Part shown: positions 57,439-64,000 of the stretch, in pieces
Layout: each line of letters starts with the position of its first letter
Numbering within the stretch: the first letter of the stretch is position 1
Assembly: GCF_021462825.1 (NCBI RefSeq)
Contig: NZ_JAKEEB010000004.1
Location: 186,001-250,000, forward strand
Source: Streptomyces glomeratus
GTDB taxonomy: Bacteria > Actinomycetota > Actinomycetes > Streptomycetales > Streptomycetaceae
Direction of reading: 5' to 3'
DNA length: 64,000 nucleotides
Position numbers and translations under genes: made by a program
Notes under the pieces: model-generated
The model's input: the letters and a program-made list of their open reading frames with translations, nothing else
Told to the model about the DNA's origin: nothing
The model's database searches: none

Positions 57439-59055
57439 TCACTCCTCCGGCGGACGCCACCCCCGCAGCACCACCTCGAACTGCTTGCTCGTCGTGTCCC
57501 AGTCCGCGGCCGGACCGGACATGTAGATGGCGTACTCCACCCCGTTGCGGGAGAAGTACGTCTCCTCGACGGCGTGCCGCGGACCGGGGAACGGGGTGTC
57601 CTTGGCCAGCGCGGTCCACGTGTACTCCCACACGGAACCGGGACGGTCACGGTAGATGTTCTTGCGCAGGGCCACCCGCTTGTAGTCGACGAGACGCTGG
57701 AGCTGCTGCTCCAGGTCCAGCTGATGCTGGTTCGCGTCGTCGAAGTCCGGTGAGCTGTCCACGGCGATGCGGATGAAATGCCTGCCGCCGTCGGGCGTGT
57801 AGTCGGTCTGCAGGGCGTCGTACGGCTTGCGCTTCCACCGTTTGCCGGGCAGGGCGAGGCTGAAGCCCGCGGGGTCCTTCTTGCGCACCCAGCCGTCCGG
57901 GACGGCGCCCTCCGGCTGCTGTGTGCTCGCGGCGGGTGTCGGGGTGAGGGCGGAGGCGGCGGCGTTCGCGGTGGTGTCCCTGCCGCGTCCGCCCAAGGAG
58001 TCCACCGCCACCGCGCCCGCCGCGCCGACGATCGCGGCCACCGCGAGGACGAGCGCGACCGTGCGGCCGCGGCGGCGTCTGCGCGGAACGGGCACGGGGG
58101 CGGGCTGGTGCAGCGTGCTGCCGGTCTGCGAGGCGCGGGTCTCGCGGCGGCGCCCCACGGTCGCGGTCGTGTTCCCGACTTCGCTCAGATCCACGTGCTG
58201 CGTGGCCACATACTCCTGCGCCGATTTCGGCCGCCGTCCCTCCACGGCCTCGGCCAGCATCTGTTCGAGCTCCGCCGCGTCGGGCCGCTCGGCCGGGTCC
58301 TTGCGCAGCAGCGCCGCGATCACTGGTTCCAGGGCGCCCGCGAACTGCGGCAGTGCGGGGTCCTCGTCGACGACGGCCTGCATGGTGGTCAGCGGGGAGG
58401 TCCGCCGGAACGGCGACCTGCCCTCCACCGCCGTGTACAGGGTGGCGCCGAGCGCCCACAGGTCGGAGGAAGGGCCCGGATCGTGGCCGCGGACGCGCTC
58501 GGGCGCCAGGTAGTCCACCGACCCGACGATCTCTCCCGTACGCGTGATGGTGGTGTCGCCCTCGACCTGGGCGATCCCGAAGTCGGTGAGCAGCACGCGT
58601 CCGTCGGCGGCGAGCAGGACGTTGCCGGGCTTCACATCGCGGTGCAGGACGCCCGCGGAGTGCGCGGCGCGCAGTGCCCGCAGCACCCACAGCCCTATGC
58701 GCGCGGCCTCGGTGGCCTCCAGACGGCCGCGCTCCTTGACCGCGTCCGCGAGCGAGCCGCCCTCGACCAACTCCATGACGATCCAGGGACGGTTGTCGTG
58801 CTCCAGGACATCGTGGACGGTGACGACGGCGGAGTGGTTGATGCGCGCGGCGGCCCGTGCCTCGGCGTGGGTACGGGCGAGAAGGACCGGACGATCACTC
58901 TCCGTGACGTACAGTGCGGCCGTCAGTTCCTTGATGGCGACCGCCCGGTGCAGCACCTCGTCGTGGGCGCGCCATACCCGGCCCATGCCGCCGCTGCCGA
59001 TGGAGTCGACGAGCCGGTAGCGGCCCGCGAGGAGCAGGCCCTGCATGTGATTCAC
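57439..59055 (-). CDS. Membrane Ser/Thr protein kinase
   Basis: 538 residues from GTG 59055 with GGGGA close upstream (ATG 59046 possible). Kinase domain: IGSGGMGRVW, Lys42 in VAIKE, HRDVKPGN with Asp140, DFG 158-160, GSVDYLAPERV. Basic patch RRRRRGRTV then helix ALVLAVAAIVGAAGAVAV. Ectodomain from about 390 with GWVRKKDPAGFSLALPGKRW and a final WDTTSKQFEVVLRGWRPP. Catalytically complete. Separate unit from the next kinase by 224 bp. Confidence 0.94.
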   Translation of the reverse strand: MNHMQGLLLAGRYRLVDSIGSGGMGRVWRAHDEVLHRAVAIKELTAALYVTESDRPVLLARTHAEARAAARINHSAVVTVHDVLEHDNRPWIVMELVEGGSLADAVKERGRLEATEAARIGLWVLRALRAAHSAGVLHRDVKPGNVLLAADGRVLLTDFGIAQVEGDTTITRTGEIVGSVDYLAPERVRGHDPGPSSDLWALGATLYTAVEGRSPFRRTSPLTTMQAVVDEDPALPQFAGALEPVIAALLRKDPAERPDAAELEQMLAEAVEGRRPKSAQEYVATQHVDLSEVGNTTATVGRRRETRASQTGSTLHQPAPVPVPRRRRRGRTVALVLAVAAIVGAAGAVAVDSLGGRGRDTTANAAASALTPTPAASTQQPEGAVPDGWVRKKDPAGFSLALPGKRWKRKPYDALQTDYTPDGGRHFIRIAVDSSPDFDDANQHQLDLEQQLQRLVDYKRVALRKNIYRDRPGSVWEYTWTALAKDTPFPGPRHAVEETYFSRNGVEYAIYMSGPAADWDTTSKQFEVVLRGWRPPEE

Positions 59056-59279
59056 GTTTCCCCGCAATGGTCTTGACGAGGTCAGACTAGAGAGCACCCC
59101 TCACCCAGGGAACCGGCGGGGTGGTAACGGAGACCGCACTGTGACGGTTCTCCCTTCCCAGTACGGGACGGAACCACCGCACACTCAGCGCAATCGGACC
59201 TCGCCCTTCCCGGGTCCGGCGGGACTGCCACCGGCCGTTCGCTCCGGCGGTGCGTTCAGCGCTGCGCTCAACGGGTCGC

Positions 59280-61811
59280 TCAACGGGTCGTCCGGTACGT
59301 CTGCTCCGCCTGCTCGAACAACCGGGTCACCTCGTCCACTTCGGCCTTCGGTCCGCGAACCTGCAGCACGTGGTAGCGGCCGCCCGCGACAAGCGCGAGA
59401 TTGCGGACGAACAGCTCGCGCCCGTCCCCGTCCGTCCAGGTGAACTGCCCTTCGGCCATGGTCCGTCCGCCGACGTCGATGCGTCGCATCCCGCTGGAGG
59501 TGGCCCAGGTCGAGTCGCGGAACGGCTGGAGTTCGGGCTCCGACTCCCGCTGGTACGTCAGTGGATCGCCGCCGTAGCTGCTCGTGCTGTCGCGTCCGGG
59601 GACGACGATCAGCTCGAAGTCTCCCTGGGCGTAGACGATCTGACCCCTGTTGTTCTTCGGCGTACGGTTCCAGCCGTTCGCCACGGCGACACGGAAGCCC
59701 TCGGGATCCGTGCGCAGGGTGAAGCCCTGGGCGACCTGGGTCTCATCGGTCTGCGGCTGCGTCTGCGAGGAACCGGCCGGCGGGGAGGCGCTCTTGGTGC
59801 TCCCGCGGCCCGGCTGCTGCGCGCCGCTCGTCGCGGACTGCCGGGGCGCCGGGCCGACGTCTCCGGCCGTGCGGGTGCGCTCGCTCGCGGCGCCGCTGCC
59901 GTTCCCGGCCTTCGGCATGAAGGCCATGGCGTACGCGATCGCCGCCGCCAGCGCGAGCAGGATCAGCAGAAGAAGGGTGCGGCCGAGTCGGCGGGGCCTG
60001 TGGGGGCGCTCGTCCCGGCCGCGCTTGTGGCGGGCACGGGTGGTCGCGGGCAGCCCGGCGCGGCGCCTGCGGACCAGTTCGCCGCGGCGCCGTACGATCG
60101 GCAGCCGGCTGGGGTCGGCGGGCGGTGCCGCGACGACATGTGCTCCCGCCTCGGGCTCGGGGGCGGACCGGACGAGGGACCTCAGCCAGCCGCGCAGCTC
60201 CTCGAAGTCGAGGCGGTCGGTCGGGTCCTGACGCAGCAGCGACTCCACGACCGGGCGCAGCGGACCGCACTCCTCGGCGAAGGCGGGCGGTTCGGAGCAG
60301 ACGAGCTGGACCAGTTCGGCGGTGCTCTCCTCGGGATACGGCGCATGCCCCTGCACGGCCCGGAACAGCAGCGCGCCCAGCGCCCAGAGATCGGTGGCGG
60401 GACCGATCGGCGGGGCCAGCTGCCAGTTCTCGTGCACGGGACCGGCCTGTTCGGGCGCCCACCGCTCGGTGACGGGCCCGACGACGGCCATCCGCGCCTG
60501 CCGCGCCCGCTCGGCGGCGAGGGCGGTGGTGGGGCCGCGGTGGTTCCAGGGGGTGCCGGCGGCACCGTTCTCGCCGGCCTGGGTTCCGCCTGCACCGCCG
60601 GGCGGTACGGTGCGGGGCCGGTCGTCTTCGGCGGGTGCCGCGGGGCGGGGCACCGCGCCGTGCCAGGACGCCGTACGGCCCACTCCGTACGGATCGGAGA
60701 TATGCCCCGGCGCGATGCCGGGACGGTGGTCGGCATCCGACCCGGGAGCCTGCGGCGGGTGCGCGTTCCCGGCGCCCGCGCCGGCCGCACGGGGCGCGGG
60801 CAACGCCGCCCGCCCATCCCGCTGTTCCTCCTGCACTCGTGCCGCGGCCCGCGCTCCGGCGCGGTAGGCCGCGATGGCCCCGGCCCGCGCCGCCCGCACG
60901 TCCTCGGCCGACTCGAGCGCCCGGTGCACGGCGGGTACACCGCCGCCGGGCGTGCCCGCACCGGGAGCCGCGCCGTTCGCCCGCGCCTCGATCGCGGCGC
61001 GTCGCGCTGCCTCGGGATCCCTGCCCGGCGGGCTCCCGTCCGCCGGGACGCCGCTTCCCGCGAGGCCGCCTTCGGGACCCCCGGGCACACGGCTCCCCGG
61101 GGGTCCCCCGGAACCCCCGGCCGCAATCCCCGGTCCGGCCTCACCGCCGGCGGACGGCCCGGCGCCCTTCTGGGCCTCCGCCTCCGCTTCCTGCGCCGGC
61201 ACCGGGTCGTACCCGCACAGCGCCTCCTCCGCCGCCCCGGCAGCCAGCCCGGTCAGCATCACACGGCCGTCGTCGCAGACGAGCACCGTGCGTGCCGTGA
61301 TGTTCCGGTGCACCCAGCCGTGGCCGTGCAGCACGCGCAGTGCCATGAGGACGTCGGAGGCGACCTCCGCCGCGCGGTACGGCGTCAGCGGCTTCTCCTC
61401 GAGCAGCGCCGCCAGCGGCCGCGCGGCCACCAGCTCGCTGACGATCCACAGCGAACCGCCCTCGGCGAACACGTCGAAGACCTGGTCGAGCCGGGGGTGG
61501 TCGGGTATCCGGGCGGCGGCCTGCGCGGCCTCGATCGCGCGCCTTACGGCCGGGTCGGCGGGGCGCCGCGTGGCCCTCGCACCGTCGGCGGCGCCCCGTG
61601 CCCGGCCGTCCCGGGCCACGAATCCCTCGGGCAGTCCGTCCGCGTCGAGCACCTCGGCCTCGACGACCTCGGGCAACGGCACCTGGCGTACGAGGACTTC
61701 CTGCCCGCTGTAGGTGTCGAAGGCCCGGGTCTCGGCGAGTTCGTACTCGTCGGGGGGCGGCAACGGCAGGCGGTAGCGGTCGGCGAGTACCCGTCCCGCA
61801 TAGTCGTCCAC
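59280..61811 (-). CDS. Membrane pseudokinase with kinase-cluster ectodomain
   Basis: 843 residues from GTG 61811 (GGGGGAGG upstream). It has a kinase fold but no glycine loop, Arg42 where the ATP-binding Lys belongs (VLVRQVPLP), HRN instead of HRD (168-170, WVHRNITARTVLV) and TGL instead of DFG (187-189). An insertion of about 260 Ala/Gly/Pro-rich residues follows before the APE-like ERWAPEQ. The later PATDLWALGALLFRAVQG is normal. Helix TLLLLILLALAAAIAYAMAFM and an ectodomain (VAQGFTLRTDPEGFRVAVANGW) match the cluster. Unlikely to phosphorylate; perhaps a scaffold or ligand-sensing partner of the adjacent kinases. Confidence 0.88.
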   Translation of the reverse strand: MDDYAGRVLADRYRLPLPPPDEYELAETRAFDTYSGQEVLVRQVPLPEVVEAEVLDADGLPEGFVARDGRARGAADGARATRRPADPAVRRAIEAAQAAARIPDHPRLDQVFDVFAEGGSLWIVSELVAARPLAALLEEKPLTPYRAAEVASDVLMALRVLHGHGWVHRNITARTVLVCDDGRVMLTGLAAGAAEEALCGYDPVPAQEAEAEAQKGAGPSAGGEAGPGIAAGGSGGPPGSRVPGGPEGGLAGSGVPADGSPPGRDPEAARRAAIEARANGAAPGAGTPGGGVPAVHRALESAEDVRAARAGAIAAYRAGARAAARVQEEQRDGRAALPAPRAAGAGAGNAHPPQAPGSDADHRPGIAPGHISDPYGVGRTASWHGAVPRPAAPAEDDRPRTVPPGGAGGTQAGENGAAGTPWNHRGPTTALAAERARQARMAVVGPVTERWAPEQAGPVHENWQLAPPIGPATDLWALGALLFRAVQGHAPYPEESTAELVQLVCSEPPAFAEECGPLRPVVESLLRQDPTDRLDFEELRGWLRSLVRSAPEPEAGAHVVAAPPADPSRLPIVRRRGELVRRRRAGLPATTRARHKRGRDERPHRPRRLGRTLLLLILLALAAAIAYAMAFMPKAGNGSGAASERTRTAGDVGPAPRQSATSGAQQPGRGSTKSASPPAGSSQTQPQTDETQVAQGFTLRTDPEGFRVAVANGWNRTPKNNRGQIVYAQGDFELIVVPGRDSTSSYGGDPLTYQRESEPELQPFRDSTWATSSGMRRIDVGGRTMAEGQFTWTDGDGRELFVRNLALVAGGRYHVLQVRGPKAEVDEVTRLFEQAEQTYRTTR

Positions 61812-61980
61812 GATGCCTCCCCCGGCCACCCGGCTGGTCAACTCCGTTCGCTTTGCGCCCCGTTCTGGATGCGTACGGTCCGCAATTCTTCACGATACGT
61901 GCCGGAGGCAACCCGCAACCCGGGGATGCCATATCTCCCCGCTACACGACCGTACGGAACGTCAGCCGGCGCGGGGTACG

Positions 61981-64000
61981 TCATGACTTCGGCCGGAAGG
62001 TCCCGGTGAGCGTCTTCCAGGTATCCGTGCGCAGATCGCCGTCCCAGTCGTCGGACTTCGCCGTGTACATCAGCCCGTATCCCTGATGCGGGTTGACGAC
62101 GAATCCGCGGTCGATCACCCGGTACGTGGTACCGCCGTCGGCGTAGGTGAACTCCCAGTCGGCCGTGTTCCAGCCGTTGTAGTCCACCTTCTCGATGCGG
62201 ATCCGCTTGTACCGGGAGCGCGTCATGTAGTGCTCCTGGTCGTTCCAGTCCGCGACCGGGTCGTCCTTGGGCGTGGACGTCCAGCCGACGAGCAGCCGCT
62301 GCCCCTCGGGCCCGGTGAAACGGTCTCCCCCCGAGTCCGACGACGTGTACTTCCAGCCCTTCGGCAGCCCGATGGAGTACCCCTGGCCGCCCTTGTACGT
62401 CGTCACCGAGCCGTCGTCACCGCCCTTGGCACCGGTGGAGGGGTCGTCGCTCCCGCCCGCGGCCGGAGATCCGTCCGGGGTGTTCTGCGCGTCCGACCCG
62501 CTCGTCGCGGCGCCGCTCGCACTGCCGCTGTCCGTGTGCGTGCTGCCGCCGCTCTTGCCGCTGCCGCCGCCCTTCCCGGTCTTCGGGCCGCTGGAGGCTG
62601 CCGCCCTGGTGCCGCCCTTCCCGTCGTTCCGCGCGCCGCTGTCGCCGCCGCCGAAGGTGAGCGCGAGCACCGTCCCCAGCACGGCCAGCGCCACGACGAC
62701 CGCCACGATCACCAGCGTCCGCTTCGACACCACGTCGGTGAGCGGCGCCCGCGGCGGCGGCACCGGCCGCGCGGGCCGGTCCGGGTCCGGCAGTATGGGC
62801 CATCCCGAACTCGGCTTCGTGGAACCCGAGTTCGACCCGGCGGAGGTCTTGTCACCCCGCAGGCCCGCGGACCCCGTCCCCGAACCACGCGAACCGGAGG
62901 GAACGGACGATGGAGCGGAGGGAGCGGATGAACCGGCCGAGCCGGCCGTTGCCGCCGAGGCGGCGGAGGAGGCCGGGCCGGCGGAACCGGTCGACCCGCC
63001 CGGACCAGACGTCCCGGCGGCGGGCTTGGTCCCACGGGCGGCGCCGGCATCCTCGGACGCCGCCTCCTGCGTGGCGGTCCCCGTGGACTTGGTCCGCCCG
63101 ACGGTCGCCGCGGCGGCCGTGGCCGCGCCCAGTGAGGCGGCGGACCTGCGCACGGACCGCAGCGCCCCGCGCCACCCCTCGGCGGCCTCCTCGCCCTGCT
63201 TGGCCCCGGAGGCCGAGGCCCCTTCGTCCCCGCTCTCCCGGGGCGCCGGCGGCAGCGCCACGACCCGCGTCGCGTCCGCCGGCACCTCCTGCTTCGGGTC
63301 GGAGGCGTGGATGACCTCGTTGAGCATCGCCCGGGCGCCCGCGTCGTCCAGCCGCTGCTGGGGATCCTTGGCGAGCAGGCCGTAGATGACGCTCTTCAGC
63401 GGGCCCGCGTTCTTCGGTTCCTCCAGCGGTTCGGTCATCACGGCGGTCAGCGTGGCGATCGCCGATCCCTTGTCGTACGGCGGAACGCCCTCGACCGCCG
63501 CGTACAGCAGTCCGCCGAGCGACCACAGGTCCGCCGCCGGGCCCGGCTTGTGCCCGCGCGCCCGCTCCGGCGAGATGTACGAGGGGGCGCCGACCAGCAT
63601 GCCGGTGGAGGTGATGGAGGGGTCGCCCTCGACCTGCGCGATGCCGAAGTCCGTGAGCACGACCCGCCCGTCGTCGGCGATCAGCACGTTCGACGGCTTC
63701 ACGTCGCGGTGCAGGATGCCCTCGCGGTGCGCGGCGCGCAGCACGTCGAGGATCACCAGTCCGACCTCGGCGGCACGCCTCGGCTCCAGCAGGCCGTCCT
63801 CGCGGATGACCTCGGCGAGCGACTTGCCCTCGATCAGCTCCATCACGATCCAGGGCCGGTCGTCCTCGTGAACCACGTCGAAGACCGTCACGGCGCCGTT
63901 GTTGCGGATCCGGGCGATCGCCTTGGCCTCCCGCAACGTGCGCGTGATCAGCCGGCGCTTCTCGTCCTCGTCGATACTCGACGGGAACCGCAGCTCCTTG
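61981..64000 (-). CDS. Membrane Ser/Thr protein kinase, 5' end outside window
   Basis: 673 residues visible; the first full codon in the window is the Lys expected for the VAVK motif (KELRFPSSIDEDEKRRLITR). Then WIVMELIEGKSLAEVI, HRDVKPSN, DFG in VVLTDFGIAQVEG, GAPSYISPERARG: catalytically complete as far as seen. A Ser/Ala/Gly-rich linker of about 150 residues, helix TLVIVAVVVALAVLGTVLALTFG, a Ser/Gly-rich stalk and an ectodomain starting GQGYSIGLPKGWKYTSSDSG. It sits 169 bp upstream of the pseudokinase gene. Confidence 0.93.
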   Translation of the reverse strand, partial: KELRFPSSIDEDEKRRLITRTLREAKAIARIRNNGAVTVFDVVHEDDRPWIVMELIEGKSLAEVIREDGLLEPRRAAEVGLVILDVLRAAHREGILHRDVKPSNVLIADDGRVVLTDFGIAQVEGDPSITSTGMLVGAPSYISPERARGHKPGPAADLWSLGGLLYAAVEGVPPYDKGSAIATLTAVMTEPLEEPKNAGPLKSVIYGLLAKDPQQRLDDAGARAMLNEVIHASDPKQEVPADATRVVALPPAPRESGDEGASASGAKQGEEAAEGWRGALRSVRRSAASLGAATAAAATVGRTKSTGTATQEAASEDAGAARGTKPAAGTSGPGGSTGSAGPASSAASAATAGSAGSSAPSAPSSVPSGSRGSGTGSAGLRGDKTSAGSNSGSTKPSSGWPILPDPDRPARPVPPPRAPLTDVVSKRTLVIVAVVVALAVLGTVLALTFGGGDSGARNDGKGGTRAAASSGPKTGKGGGSGKSGGSTHTDSGSASGAATSGSDAQNTPDGSPAAGGSDDPSTGAKGGDDGSVTTYKGGQGYSIGLPKGWKYTSSDSGGDRFTGPEGQRLLVGWTSTPKDDPVADWNDQEHYMTRSRYKRIRIEKVDYNGWNTADWEFTYADGGTTYRVIDRGFVVNPHQGYGLMYTAKSDDWDGDLRTDTWKTLTGTFRPKS

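Overview
This window is high-GC actinobacterial chromosome, almost certainly Streptomyces. The signs are strong G/C bias at third codon positions, many GTG starts, Pro/Gly/Ala-rich membrane proteins, LuxR-type two-component proteins, a cluster of membrane-anchored Ser/Thr kinases and perfect GC-rich stem-loops without U-tracts. The order mdh, folD, purH-purN, sucD-sucC, the MoxR/VWA module, a cobalamin-binding mutase subunit, pcrA, NlpC/P60 hydrolases, guaA, chorismate mutase, GMC oxidoreductase and kinase cluster matches, from memory, the core region around SCO4775-SCO4827 of S. coelicolor. This is ordinary core chromosome: no prophage, integrative element, rRNA, tRNA, CRISPR array or biosynthetic cluster was seen.

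Left third (1-17.5 kb): end of an MFS gene, malate dehydrogenase, two paralogous HTH proteins with a C-terminal membrane helix, folD with a DUF3017 gene, the purN-purH pair, several small membrane proteins, a large DUF6350-like membrane protein with a 35-bp tandem array at its 3' end, a membrane-anchored sigma-like protein, sucC-sucD and two secreted-protein genes. One of these secreted-protein genes carries two compensating frameshifts.

Middle (17.6-49.5 kb): a divergent five-gene module (MoxR ATPase, DUF5682 and VWA leftward; SWIM zinc finger and DUF5691 rightward). Its shared promoter region carries two mirror-image copies of the TTGTCRGTG-N8-TAnnnT DNA-damage promoter motif. The helicase gene pcrA carries a perfect copy too. 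Then come an IcmB-like protein, a lipase, an M23 peptidase, a c-di-AMP (ydaO) riboswitch in front of an NlpC/P60 hydrolase, a second NlpC/P60 hydrolase, a PspC kinase/regulator pair divergent from a PspC/adhesin-like protein, DoxX, an aldolase-fold protein, guaA, chorismate mutase behind a probable attenuator, and an LAxTG sortase substrate.

Right end (49.6-64 kb): a GMC oxidoreductase, a succinate-semialdehyde dehydrogenase-like enzyme, then a leftward run of Ser/Thr kinase genes. It holds an internally deleted remnant, three intact kinases, one pseudokinase that has lost Lys, HRD-Asp and DFG, and one kinase cut by the window edge just at its catalytic lysine.
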